Below, piece after piece: positions 11,207 through 24,019 of a DNA stretch of 64,000 nt. Numbering within the stretch: the first letter of the stretch is position 1; each line of letters begins with the position of its first letter. Position numbers and translations under genes: made by a program. This DNA comes from Adiantum capillus-veneris. Taxonomy: Eukaryota; Streptophyta; Polypodiopsida; Polypodiales; Pteridaceae. The notes under the pieces were generated by a model. The model made no database searches. It was not told the origin of the DNA and saw nothing but the letters and a program-made list of their open reading frames with translations. The DNA lies in assembly GCA_014529385.2 (NCBI GenBank), contig CM043952.1, positions 150,625,057 to 150,689,056 of the forward strand, read 5' to 3'.

Positions 11207-13897
11207 GGGACTCACTCTTTTTTTTTGTTGCTCGAAAAAACACGCTCGCCATCTTGTAAGACTCCTTCTACCACAATCCTTGAGACACCACCGGATTAGG
11301 TAAAGCCTACCTTAGAGAACGTTCACAAAAGTAGTACTACCTATGAGGGACCTAGGACATATCATGCCTATAGTTCATCACTAGTAGGGCCACAAGACAC
11401 ATTTATGTATCCCGCATGATGACACCAACTAGACCATTATCTAGTGATGGTACACTAATTTGGATGGAGAGCCATAGTACACATGATGGTTTGTCTCATG
11501 GTTGGTTCACATCTAGATAGTCATTAGATATATCGCAATGATTCTATAGAGGACATAGACAAATTTGGGTTCCTAGACCACACGCGGTAGTATATCCTCT
11601 CTCTTACAGTTTTGTTGACCACACACATGCGACGGAGATTTAGACCACGTTCAAGACCTATATAGAGAGACCTACCCCATGATGAGTGCCGACACGAGCT
11701 AAGAAACCATGACCACATATAAGGAGAGATGGACATACATTCATTGAGATACCACGGACATTGAAGATTTGGCTACGGAAGAGCCGACCACTTATCACAG
11801 CATGGCTTGACACAAGCCAAAGCTCATTTAAGAGTTCCATTGACCATATTATTGATTTAGGGCTAGGCATGAGTCAGACATTGAGGGATCTTGAGCCACA
11901 GAGTTCATTGACCACATAGTCACAAGCTCATGTCATCCCTAGACCCATTAGTCCTGCTACAAATTCTACCATCCATATGGCGATAGGTGCTAACCATCCG
12001 ATGACCTAGACAGAGAGCTAAGAGATTGCAAGTTTTATTGTTTGGAGAGAGTTCTCGTATCCCTTCTAATTGCACTAGACCCTTCACTTGTACAAACTAA
12101 CTATAGTGCACTAAATACATGCACATATACTATTGTTTTCTTTGGGTCTTTTCTCTCTAGACATTTAGGTTTGAGACTTTAGTATAGGATTTGTTTTCAC
12201 TTATATCTAAGTAATAAAACTCTCATTTCTACGCTGACACATCTTTCCAGGTGGTAGTGTTTTGCTTATGATTTTATAGTATAGATGGACTTCACCTCTC
12301 ACACAATGTGGATATATCGAGCTTCAGCAATGCATGGTTATTTCCACCGTTATTGAGGAGACATGTCACATACCTCCAGGACTACTACTCTTTATGTTTC
12401 ATGTTTGTGGATATTTATATCGGATGATTGTGATTTTTCATGTTTTGATTGAGTGCATTTAATTTTTTGTTATTTTTCGTTAAAGATATGTAAAGTTGTT
12501 CTTGCTTTAGTTAATTGACTTAGAGTTCAATATTATTGATGAGCCTTGAGATTAGTAGGCCATGAATTTAGATTAACTCATTTACTTGATTGTAAGTCCT
12601 AGTTGGTAAAATCCCCGGGGCGGTCACTTTTTAGAATGTGTATGCTATCACGTGAGTTAACCGGAGAGGATTATTAAAAGATCAAAATGTATCAAAATGT
12701 ATACATACAGAGGGGGGTGGGGGTTTTTTAAATAGGCACGTAGTGTAAATATAGTATGTATATTGAGGTATTATTAATAACCTCTTGAACGCACGTGATA
12801 TAGGAAGCTTTTGATAAGTGACTGCCCCAGGGTAAAATCGTTTGAATGTTTGAGACCTTACGAGTGTTTTAGGCATAGAAAGGCTTGCTCACTCAAACAA
12901 AAAGGAATACTAGTGAGAATACAAACGAAATGGAACCAAAAACAAAAGTGCCCCAAATATACAATCTTAAGCTGGAAGAGAAATCCTGTCTTGGACTTGA
13001 TACTTCACTCGCATGTATTGCATATGGTGCTAGAGCCCTAAAGATTCACAGTGTGGGCGCTTTTCTTTGAGAAGCAAAAGCTCCAGACATACAAAATAAG
13101 CACACATGTCAAGTGATTTTGAATTATTGTGAGAAAAAAAATGAAAAAGACTTCCATTGAGCTTCAAAAGCGAAAAAATCAAGTTTTTATTCGGCATTGT
13201 GTGAGTTAGTTAGCTAATCTAAGCTGAAAGACACAATTAGGGAGTCTTGCATTTAGATCATCTTCTTAACTTAGCTAGTACTAGAGTAATTGTTTTAAAC
13301 CTTAGTCATAGCTAACTAATTTATAGATTCATCCATAAACTCAAAACTCTTGATTAATTAATTTTAGCAAGTGTAATTTATTTGCCCTTATTGGCATTGT
13401 CGCATTTGATAATTCTTTGCATTTACTCATTACCATAAGTATGCTTTATTGGTATATAATTAAGTTTGCTACCTCATCGACTTCTTTCTTCTGCAGGCAC
13501 ATTCTTCTTCAAGCGTCTATCATGACATGGCTTTGCCATGGACGACAAAGTTTAGGAAGGTGGAATGTTGGAAGCATCCATCACCAGGAACCATTTTTCA
13601 CCTTCTTCATGCATACATTTTTTTTTTCTATGTATAGAATCACGGGTTCCTATGAGTTCTAAGTCGTATCTATTAATTTACTCTATGTGCCTTGGGCCAA
13701 CGGCCCATTTCTTTTTTAAATCCTAAACATATAAGTAAATGGTATTTTATGTGAAAGGAGAGATCATTGTAAAGTAAAGAGGAAGAAGAAGGAGACTATG
13801 GAGATGGAGGTTTGGAACCGCATATACTCTCTTCATCACAAACTGATTAATGCATGCATTGAAGTTGAGTCCTATTGCTTCTCTCTTGCATTTCACA
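11207..13897. other. About 2.7 kb without a clear gene
   Basis: Frames are short and broken on both strands. Between 11335 and 12060 the plus strand has an uneven, formerly coding look without an identifiable domain. The segment 13686-13897 begins TGTGCCTTGGGCC and ends TTTCACA, with an LTR-like composition, but no partner or flanking duplication was found. Confidence 0.35.
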
Positions 13898-14352
13898 TTA
13901 GGAAAATTTTGAACTCGTTTTTGGGCCTTTTAAGAGTGCCACATCATCAAGTTGTACAAAAGAAAGCAACCCGGTAGACCCCTCTAAATATTGCTTAGAA
14001 CCCCATGATATGACCTATCATTGGAAAGTTCTTGAAAAATGGATTCTAAAGAGCCAAGGTCCAAAAAATTTGGATGAATTCTATGAAAGTTATGCCATTT
14101 TTTTTCAATCAATCAGGTTTTGTTACCGTTACGGTAATCTAAACTCACCTTTTTCTAGATCTACATGAAGGCAATGTCCGATACATGCATGCTATATATC
14201 AATAGATAGCATTTGAAGAGTAGATTCTAAATATGCAACCTCCGACAAGTTTGGATCTTATTTGCAAAAAATTTACCGATCCCCACTTTTTGAAAGCTAT
14301 GCCACATCAACGATTCTTACAAGGCCCATTTTTTAGTCCAAACTTTTCCTAA
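13898..14352. repeat. About 455-bp unit with ~40-bp inverted-repeat ends
   Basis: The left end TTAGGAAAATTTTGAACT is matched in reverse complement by the right end (TTAGGAAAAGTTTGGACT), and the pairing continues through a GGGCCTT.TAAGA block. The interior has diverged internal direct similarity (GATTCTAAA..., TGAAAGCTATGCCA-like phrases) and no coding frame. A MITE or fold-back element is the simplest reading. Its right end abuts the copia LTR edge, so flanking duplications cannot be read cleanly. Confidence 0.5.
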
Positions 14353-14583
14353 TGTTGAAGTTGTGAAGTCACGGAGTGGAGCGTGGATCGACTCTCACAC
14401 ACACCCACAGAGATACACAGAGAGTTTACACAGTACGCAGAGAATCGTTTTGAAGGGTTATCTCCCAAAACCTTATTATCCACAAAAGTATAAGTGAGTA
14501 TATACAAAGAGTTAGTGATAAGTGAGTTAGGCGGGCGGCCGGCCATATCCGTATAAGAGGCCACTTGGGCTTTAATCCCAACA
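14353..14583 (-). repeat. 3' LTR of the Ty1/copia element
   Basis: Read on the minus strand, a purine-rich tract (AAGTGGGAGGTTG) directly precedes TGTTGGGATTAAAGCCC, the usual polypurine tract and LTR start of plant copia elements. This inner edge at 14583 is firm. The outer edge at 14353 (…CTTCAACA) is a guess from the TG...CA rule, because no second LTR was found to align with it. Confidence 0.6.
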
Positions 14584-17500
14584 ACCTCCCACTTAAAGTC
14601 CAATGTGGCACTTTAAGCAACTGTAAATCTATGAACATAAATGTACAAAGATTTACATGGCTACCATCTATCCAATGCCCAGTAACTCACGACAATGCAC
14701 AAAGCCCTCTCCTGGAAGTCCCTTTGTGAGTAGATCAGAAGGATTGTCCTTGGTGTGGATCTTCAGCAGTTGTATCTGCTTGTCTTCAAGTACTTCCCTA
14801 ATGAAGTGATATTTCACATCAATATGCTTAGTCTTCGAATGGAACACTGGATTCTTTGCCAATTGTATAGCACTTTGACTATCACAATATAACTCTCACA
14901 TATCTACTTTGATTCCCAAGTCTGCTACCAATATACCAAGTCAAATAGCTTCTTTGCATGCCTCATTTGTTGTAACATACTCAGCTTATGTAGTAGACTG
15001 CGTAACACAATCTTGTAATTGAGAACGCCATGATATGGCACCTCCAGCCAATATAAAGACATAGCCTGATGCAGATCTCCTCTTATCCAAGTCTCCTGCA
15101 TAATCTGAGTCAGTGTATCCTCTGACACTCAAATCCTGACTACTATAGCATATGCGCATACTCTTTGTATGTTTTAAGTATCTCATGATACCTTTCACTG
15201 CCTCCCAATGTTTCTTGCCAGGATTTGATATATATCTGCTAACCACTCCCACTGCATCCGGACGTGTAGCCATCATTGCATACATCAAACTACCCACTGC
15301 AGACGAATATGGAATCTTATCCATTTCAGCCTTTTCTTTCTCAGACACGGGACAATCTTGTTTGCTAAGTTTCACATATGGTGGCAATGGAACGCTCAAT
15401 GCCTTTCCCTTCTCCATATTGACACGTTGTAAAACCTTGTCAATGTACTCTGTTTGAGATAACCAAATCAACTTCTTTGATCTGTCTCTCTCAATGCGCA
15501 TACCAAGTATATGACTTGCCTCACCCATGTCTTTCATGTCAAACGATTTTGCCATCTTTGCCTTCAAAGCTGAAATTTCTTCCAAGTGTTTGCCAGCAAT
15601 CAACATATCATCCACATACAAAATAAGGATCACCCAACTGCCATCCTTAGCCTTCTTTGTATATAGACAGTGATCGAACTCACTACGTTTGTAGCCTTGA
15701 GAAAGCATAAACTAGTGGAACTTATGGTACCATGCCCTCAGTGATTGTTTTAAGCCATAAAGACTCTTTAACAACTGGCATACCAAATCTTCCTTGCCTT
15801 TCTCAACAAACCCTTCTGGCTGCTGTATGTAAATTTCCACATCTAAATCACCATGCAAGAACGCTGTCTTGACATCCATTTGGTGCAACACCAAATCCAA
15901 TATGGCAACCAGTGCAAGAAAGCATCTCAATGTAGTCATCTTGACCACTGGAGAGAAGACTTCATCAAAGTCAATGCCTTGTTCTTGCTTAAAGCCCTTG
16001 GCAACAAGCCTTGCTTTGTACTTTGGCTGACTATCATGAGCGGTGATCTTATACCTGTAAACCCATTTACAAGGTAGAGCCTTTTTGCCCTGTGGTAATT
16101 TAACTAGCTTCCATGTCTGGTTTTTATGCAGAGCTCTCATCTCTGACAGCATGGCCAACTGCCATTTTTTCGAGTCAACGACTTGTAATGCTTCCTTGTA
16201 ACAAGATGGTTCTCCACAGTCTGTGAGCATGACATAATTTAGAGATGGCACATAACGATCAGGTGGTTTGGAGACACGCTCAGAACGTCTCACCACAACT
16301 GATTCTGCCTCTCTAGCCACTATAGGCTATTCCTGAGCCTGACCATGCTGTCTTGATGTGCTAGCACTAGGTCCATCTTCCTTGAAGACAACTCTTCTGA
16401 TCTCCTCTGTCTTCTCTGGCTTAGCGTGAAACTTGGCATCATTGAAATGCACATCATTGCTACGAATAAGCTTTCTGGACTCGGGATCCCAAAGCCGGTA
16501 ACCCATCTCGCCCGATTCTTCATAGCCAAGAAATATACACTTCTTGCTCTTTGGTTCTAACTTATTCCTGAACTCCTTAGGAATATGGCTATAAGCTTCA
16601 CAACCAAAGACTCTGAGATGCTTATACGAAGGTGCCTTGCTTGTCCATAGCATCTCGACCACTGCACTCTTATCCAAAACCCTACTAGGAGACGTGTTGA
16701 TCAAATGGACTGTTGTAGCCACTGCTTCCGCCCAAAATCCATCAGGCAACTCAGCATTTGACAACATGCTTCTGACCTTCTCTTGTATGGTCCTATTCAT
16801 ACATTCTGCAACCCCATTCTGTGAAGGATTATATGGTGCAGTAAGTTCCCGCTTAATCCTTTTTGCTTCACAAAATTCTTGAAAAGCTTTGAAAGCGTAC
16901 TCCCCACCATTGTCAGTTCTCAAGCACTTCAGCTTCTGACCACCCTGATTCTCTACAAGCTGCAAGAATGTCTTAAAGACCTTGAGCACCTCATCCTTGT
17001 GCTTCAAGAAGTAAACCCATACTTTGCGAGAATAGTCATCTATGAATGTACAAAAGTACGCTGCTCCCCCTAGTGACAAACTAGGCATTGGTCCGCATAT
17101 ATCACTGTGCACAAGAGCTAACCATTCGTCCCTACGATTCCTCTTTGATCTGTGCGGTTCCTGTGTTTGCTTACCATAAACACAATGCTCACAAAACTCT
17201 AAATCTTGAAATGAAAACCGAGGCAAATAACCATAATGAGAAATTATTTCCATTCCTCTTTTTGACATATGTCCCAGCCTACGATGCCACAGTGACACAC
17301 TTGGCTGCTCAATCACATTAATTACATGGTTTTTAACCTTTGAAACATGTAAAGTGTATAGAGTTCCTGACTTGCTACCATGTGCTACAGTCATCGAACC
17401 TTTGGAGATCTTCCAACCGATGTTCCCAAAAATTGTCACATAACCTGCATCATCCAACTTCCCTGTACTGATCAGGCTCTTTCGAATTGCTGGAACATGT

Positions 17501-18640
17501 CTGACATTCTTGAGCAATAAAGAAGAGCCATTCTGAAACTTCAACTACACATTTCCCACTCTAAGTATGTCACAAACCTGCTCATTGCCAAGTCTGACAT
17601 AATCTTTAGTAGCCACATATGATGTAAACCACTCTTTGTGCGGAGAAACATGTAAAGATGCCCCTGAGTCGATAATCCAATCACTCATAGCATGTCCATC
17701 CTCTGCAGTCAAGAAAACAGAATCAAGATTGCTTGTGAGGAAGATGTCACCAGCTGTTATATCAGAATCACTGTCTGAACCAGATCCTGTGACATTCACC
17801 TCTTCAATCTTCACTGAACTCTTCTTTTCATCTTGCTCAGAACTCTTTGTTTTGCCTTTTTCTTGTTTCCACTTCATACACTCTCGCTTCATGTGACCCT
17901 TCTTGCCACAATGGTAGCGTTCTATGTCATCCTTTGACTTCGAGTCACAAGACTTACTTCGGTTTTGTGCCTTCTTATCCTTCTTCTCTTTAGACTGTTG
18001 TCTCCCTCGAACGACCAAAACACTATTTCCTTTGCCTTTGTCAATGTTCTTCTTGTTCACTTCCTCTGTGAGTAAGCTGCCTTCTACATTGGCACTTGTA
18101 AGACCTTCTGGCGCAACAGAATTACTTAACGTTGTACGAAAAGTATCCCAACTGTCTGGCAAAGTGATTAAGAGAAACATAGCCTTCATTGAATCTGGAA
18201 AGACTATCTCCTATGCTGTTAACTGGCTAAAAATTGTGTGAAATTCATTGAGATGATTTGACATGGCTGTCCCTTCCTTCATCTTCAAATCCACCAATTT
18301 CTTGAGCCAGTAAATCTGAGAAGCAACACTTTGTTTCTCATACATACCACATAGCTTTTGCCATACACCATACGTTGTAGTCTCTTCTGCTACGTTGAAG
18401 TAAACTTTTTCTGTCAGTGTCAACATGATTGTGGAACAAGCTAACTCGTCAAGCTCTTCCCACTCATCTTCAGCCATACCTTCTGGTCTCTCTCCTTTGA
18501 GCTTCAGTGGCTTCACTTGTTTTTTCTGCACCAAAACATGTCAAATCTACTTCTTCCAGAATGAAAAGTTTGTGCCATCCAGCTTCTTTATGTTGTAAAG
18601 AGTCTCACTTTGAGAAGATTCCATATCTGCCAAACTGTTT
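14353..18640 (-). mobile_element. Ty1/copia LTR retrotransposon, broken
   Basis: Minus-strand copia polyprotein relic in the standard order. The gag region with a CCHC knuckle (YHCGKKGHMKREC) and the protease region (WIIDSGASLHVSP) lie at about 17.5-18.6 kb. Integrase (HRRLGHMSKRG, WVYFLKHKDEVLKVF) is at about 16.4-17.5 kb and reverse transcriptase (QMDVKTAFLHGDLDVEIYI, ILYVDDMLIA) at about 15.2-16.3 kb. RNase H (GYTDSDYAGDLDKRRSASGY) and the terminal ADIRTKGL-like DLLTKGLP motif are at about 14.67-15.1 kb. The polyprotein has about half a dozen interruptions. Only the 3' LTR was identified; the sequence right of 18.64 kb shows no matching 5' LTR or primer-binding site, so the element is incomplete and cannot be dated by LTR comparison. 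Confidence 0.85.
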
Positions 18641-19762
18641 ACTTCTGGGAAAAATCCGACAGAGTTTCCCCTATAAACTGGCCTCTGTACACAGTAAACA
18701 AGCTGTAAATAACAAGCTGAACACCTCTTCTCAGGAACTGTCGGTATTTTGAAAAATTTTGATAGAGTCTCCCCTGTAAACTAAGCTCTAGGAACCAAAA
18801 GATAGCTCAAAAAACAATCATAAATAGCTGACCAGTGACAAAATCTGAAAATCTCTGTAATATGCTATCCTGTAAGCATGCACTGTCTCCTGTTTGGGCG
18901 ATGAAAGAATCTGTATCTGTCTCAAGACTGAACCCTGAACAATGCCTCAACGGCCTGACGCATAAGATGTAATCGAGTGTCTACACAAGTCATACATCCT
19001 ATGGGATAAAAGTCGCCAAAGAGGATGCGTGTAGAGGGGAACTCCAGCAACTTAATCCACCTCACATTGGGTAACCCAGCCCCCAGTGCTTGGCTTCAAA
19101 AAACCTCACACACGACCCTCACAGATGGCTCAGCAAATTGCCCATAACTAGCATACATCCTACAATAGACCAATCACTGTCCTATGACCGTTGCGGCGGT
19201 CTGTCTGCTAGCGTGACTCGCAACTAGCAGACCCACAATCACAGTACATCAATCTGCAATACATGCCAGTGGTGTCAAGCCGTCGTATGGTCACACCTCC
19301 CCTGGAACCTGGCAAGCACAAGAAGTAGCAATGCAGACTGCAATATATATATCTGATGATATATATGTGTACCTGGTCTATAGATGATGCTTTGAAGACG
19401 AATGAGTGATGTATGTCGATGCCGATATTGATGCCGACCACCTCCTGCTTGCCAATCTACACAAGACAGGTTTCTTTGCGGCTAAAACCTATCTTCTGAT
19501 GTAGTGCTCAGAATGAAATTCTGAGGGCATAAACGGCTTCGAAAGGGGGGTAAAACCGCAGGTCACCAGGTCACCTGATGAAAATACTCACGGAACGCCG
19601 AGTGTGAATTTCCAAGCTCCGAATCCAGACTCTATCCGAGAAGTGTGTGCACGCGCGATTACGCAAATACGCACGGATAGATTACTCCTGAGCAAATTTA
19701 TCCTGAGTAAATCTTAAAGTCCTCGATGTCTCGTAGTCTTTTTTCTCTTTGTTAAAGACTTA
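18641..19762. other. Copia-flanking region, no gene
   Basis: Contains no reading frame with a recognisable domain and no copy of the 3' LTR. It may be the untranslated leader of the copia element. A near-perfect stem GTCTGCTAG / CTAGCAGAC with a 12-base loop lies at about 19200-19230. Confidence 0.35.
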
Positions 19763-20201
19763 CCATTTTTTTTTCTTTGAGTTGTTGCATAAGCTCCTTG
19801 ATGTTCTTGTTGATGTCTTTGACTTTCTGAGCACAATGCACAATTATCTAGTTAATTAAAATTTGGAGTGGAGTTTGTGAGACAAGATACTTACGATACA
19901 TTCTATCATCCACCCAAAGGTCCATATTTTTCATGCCATGTGACATAAAGTTCTCTTTCAATGCTTCAAAAATTGTTTATTTTTCTTGCGAAGGGGCTCA
20001 TACTCTCGGGAGGTCTCTACGTGCATATGATACAAATCTCTCTGATTTATCATAGAAACTCTGTGTGGGGAATCTATAAGCCTCGCTAGATAGATGATTG
20101 CTCAAAACTACTTGCATGACGAGGGGAGGGCAATGGAGGAAAGAACTTTCAAGATTCTTGATGCGTGCAGAAGGAAATGGGGGGTGGAAATGGTATTGCA
20201 T
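19763..20201 (-). pseudogene. Possible decayed multi-exon gene, unknown
   Basis: The minus strand reads in protein-like blocks that fit exon boundaries. A frame ending YDKSERFVSYARRDLPRV (about 19998-20201) is followed by FEALKENFMSHGMKNMDLW and VDDRMYR (about 19900-19990), which meets a GTAAGT donor at about 19890. A second block, KVKDINKNIKELMQQLKEKK (about 19763-19830), starts after a TGTGCTCAG acceptor and ends at a GTAAGT donor. The second block looks like a short coiled coil. At least one stop interrupts the first block. I do not recognise the family; a captured host-gene fragment or an old transposon gene are both possible. Confidence 0.3.
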
Positions 20202-20504
20202 ATGCTATGAAAGGACGTCCAAAAACACTAAGAGAACGGTGCTTAGTTTCAAAAATGTAAAAGATTTGAGATAATTGACATTAAATTTTTGGCAACCCCA
20301 AATCTGAAGCGCTATCATTATCCAATTATTTTTTGGGTTTTTTTATAAATGTACCTTGTAATGAAGGAGATTTTGGATTTTTTTTAAAATCGTATGAAAA
20401 AGGAGAGAATCAATTTCCCATTATCTTTTTATGCTGACATGGCATTTCTTACAAGAACGAAATTTGGGTCCAAATTTCTCATGATGTGGGACACAACATG
20501 AGGA
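20202..20504. other. No recognisable gene
   Basis: Short AT-rich spacer between the decayed minus-strand blocks and the LINE relic. Nothing supportable was seen. Confidence 0.4.
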
Positions 20505-23500
20505 GATTCACCTTGCGTTGCGGTTTGGAATAGCAATGGTGATCTATGGACACACCTAAAGCAACTAGAGGAGATGATGGGCAGTCCAGACATTGTTCTA
20601 CTCACAAAGACACACAAGAGTCTAGAGAGGGGTGTATCGAGAATCCATGGATTCCAGTGGGAGTCCACTCATCGGAACTGTACATACCAAAACACTTCCC
20701 AAGGGCCTAGAGGAGTCGTCGTTCTCTTCAAACTGGACTTGCAAAGCAAGATACAAATTATAGCATGACATCCAGAGGCACATTTCATCTGGATCCACTT
20801 AGATTACACAGGAGCAGATTATATACATCACCCTTTGTTACTTTGCATCCACATCCAAATTTTCTATCACTGGTTAGGGGAGAGTGGTGGGGGGGAATCA
20901 CCCTACACGTGTTTGATGAAGGGGGTTACAGAATACTCTACACTCAGAGAAGGTTTCCTCATGGGAGACTTCAACACCTAGACATGCAATCACTAGTGTG
21001 AAACCTATGCTTTCAAAGACCAAGAAATACTACATGCTACAAAAGAGGAGGGCCTCATCCGAGTCTCAATAACACATCCCATACCACTACCTAAGTATGC
21101 CATTTACTCAAATTAAGCTCCCAGCATCGTCTTGTTATATATAATCGGATGGCACTTTGCCCTACTTATGGAGGTCTAACATGCACGCAACATGGAATCG
21201 CAGACTGGGGAGGAGGGGAGTACAATGGATTATATTATGGCACCTCGAGAGGCTATACATCTCATTAGCTCTTTCATCGTCCCCAACCCATCCTCATCAG
21301 AGCCGACCATGCCTTACCACTCTTTTTCTTTCACTAGAACAACCATCTCCCATGCACCTGCTACACCTACTCCACACTCTACCATCCATTTCACACAAGG
21401 ACAATCCCTATATACTTAACAAAGGTTCATGCGGACCTTTGTTGACTCGACCCATCTGCACCATTGTCCACACTCACCTTTCAGATCTCATCCGTCTTAC
21501 ACACATCATCGCTTATTCCTTTCCACACACTGCTCACACTAGCTGTACCCCCGCCCGATGATGTGTGCACCTCTGATCCCAAAACCACTTGAGCGATAGC
21601 CTACCATCTACACTTCTTCCCCAAAAATATTGGTAAAATTAGCCATCACTGCAAATATGCTAACCACACAAGACTACAAAGTGAGCACCACATTTACACA
21701 ACCGACACCATAGCCCTGTTGATTGCACCCATCTTCAACAGGGCTACAATAGAGGGCTTCCTAAATAGGTGGACTAGAGACACCATTGTGCATATCCCCA
21801 AGTCGGGCAAAACCCTGGACCAGGAAATTACAAGACCATCATGATTGGCCACACACCATGGTCAAACTCTACGAAGCAGCACTTGAGGCAAAGCTCAACT
21901 CATATGCAAAAAGGGAGGGACTCATAGCCCACATCCAAGTAGGTTTTGCACGAGCCTTCTCTACTGTAGATCACATCTTGGTTCTACGTTGCCACAGTGG
22001 GGGCAAAAATAAGGAAGAAGAGACTACATTGCTGCTATGTGGACTTAATCAAAGCATTTGATACAGTTCCACGTAGAGGCTCTTTTAGCACCTTCAAAGC
22101 TTGGGTATGCCTTCACAAATGACCTAAGGTATATATGCTTTATATGAGCAAGTGACGAGGAGAGTGTGATGCCCTAGAGGCTTATCAGACCCTATTACTA
22201 GCACCATTGGTGTGAAGCAAGGATGCCCATGCTCTCCGACCCTCTTCGGGATCTACATTGATGAGATCTTTGATTACATAAGCGAGCGGGTAATGAGGGT
22301 GCAGACCATGGAGGTACCCAAGTACATATCATGCTTGATGTTGAGATATTGTTTTGATCTCAGAATGATAGTAGGGCTTACAACGACACCTCGAGGCTCT
22401 TGACAAGTTTTGAATATATAGAGGGCTGACAATGAACCTTGGGAAAATCAAGGCCATGATCTTTCATACTTCCAAGGAAATCAAGACAATCTTTATGGCT
22501 ACATGTGGACAAGTGGAGGTGGTGAAGTCTTATGTATAGTTAGGAGTCACCTTTGCCAGTCCACTTGGGCGCCTCACCATTGCAAAGGCGGCTACGAGCA
22601 AACTCACCAAAGGATATGCACTTGTGGCCATGCTAGGGATGTCATCAAGCACGCTTTCAAGAGCAAGGGGGTGCCTCTTGGACAATTGGTCACCCTAGCT
22701 TTGATGTATGCTACAACAGTATGGTCCCTTGGACTATCAACCACCGCATGGACACAAATTGAGGGACCACAAATATATATGATATCACACTTGTTCCACA
22801 GCAAGCCCACCACTCCAGCCATGCTAGTTGAGGCTATTTTCCAAGCAATTTTCCTCATTCAGAGGATGAAGAGATGCCATCAATAGACTCACACGCAAAG
22901 CCTTCGAGGTCTCCATATAGATTTCAAAGTCATGGTACTCGCAAGTGAGAGAGTGAATTGAGCACATGCGCTAGAATGGATAGATTACCACCGTTCCAGT
23001 ATGATCCGGACTCACCCTTCATCTAGATCTCACACAATGAGAGGAACACAATCCTCCGACAAAATTTATGGCAGCTTTACACCAAAGAGGCATGGATTGC
23101 ACCTAGACAGCCTCTTTCCCAAAGACGTACTACTACAGTGAGCACTTCACTATGCTAGACGAGAGGTTTATCCAAAGACCGCGCTACATGGACACATACA
23201 TGCCACATAGCTCACGAGTTGCCACATACCGGCTAGAGATAGAGACGAGAAGAGCTGCCCATATCCCCCAAGTTGAGAGGTTCTACCAGCCTTGCACAAA
23301 GAGGCTGATTGAGGACGGGGAGTATTGTGTCTAAAGATGTAGAGCATATGAGAGTATCAAAGGCAGATATGAGACTCTTTTCATAGGACAACCCACCCTA
23401 CAAAAGATCATGTAGTCTAAAGATGAACGCCAACGCCATTTTGAATGTTTTCTGGTGAAGATAAATAGACATAGAGAGACATTGTTGGCACCTACAGCAG

Positions 23501-23790
23501 CACTAGAGAGTGGCACACACTCGGAGCTTACAGACTTCTTCCAGATACATGGCTCCAAGACTCATTGCATGCAAATCCAAGAGATTCACACTCGTCACCA
23601 CCAGGCAGCCCATGAGAAATTTGCTCTGATGCTGGCAGACCTAGCCACGATCATAAGCGCAACCCTTACACCACATCCACCCATGCACGCGCAGCCGAAG
23701 AAGAAGAGAATTTTAACGTCACAGGAGCAATCTAAAAGGCCTCAAAGATTTATCCGACAAGCACCTCACCTGCCCTAGCACTCCTTTAAA
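20505..23790 (+). mobile_element. LINE relic, L2/CR1-like family (copy 1)
   Basis: The endonuclease starts near 20505 (VWNSNGDLWTHLKQLEEMMG, then DIVLLTKTHKSLERG) and contains a GDFNT block at about 20960. Reverse transcriptase motifs follow: GFARAFSTVDHILVLRCH (about 21940-21990), LIKAFDTVPR (about 22050) and KQGCPCSPTLFGIYIDEIFDY (about 22215-22280). The C-terminal region at 23150-23780 has QRPRYMDTYMPHSSRVATYR and CRAYESIKGRYETLF, the cysteine-bearing tail typical of this type. The frame is broken by many stops and shifts, and no poly(A) or target duplication is evident. The relic is inactive and old. The clade is uncertain beyond an APE-type, L2/CR1-like assignment. Confidence 0.7.
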
Positions 23791-24019
23791 AACAGAAGCA
23801 TCGAAGACTTCCCCCATCATCCCATGTAAGTGGCCCTCATCAGATGCACCTTTCATGCTATTTGTTCTCTATCAAGCTGCTGCTTTTTGTTCTTTGATGT
23901 ATCGATTTGAGTAAAGGCGTTTAATGTAATTACTTTTGAGTGTCTTGAGGCTGCTGAGAACACATACATTTTTACATATCAAAAAGTTTTGAAGGCTTGC
24001 ATGATTACAAAAAAGAATG
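23791..24019. other. Spacer; downstream of the Ycf20-like exon
   Basis: Probably includes the 3' untranslated region of the minus-strand Ycf20-like gene. No obvious conserved poly(A) signal was confirmed. Confidence 0.35.

Noticed and set aside
13686-13897. Solo LTR beginning TGTGCCTTGGGCC and ending TTTCACA
   Set aside because: The composition is LTR-like, but there is no partner, no flanking 5-bp duplication (CTCTA against TTAGG) and no other copy in the window.
18641-19762. 5' LTR of the copia element
   Set aside because: No match to the 3' LTR (GGGCTTTAATCCCAACA on the plus strand) and no tRNA-iMet-type primer site were found in this stretch.
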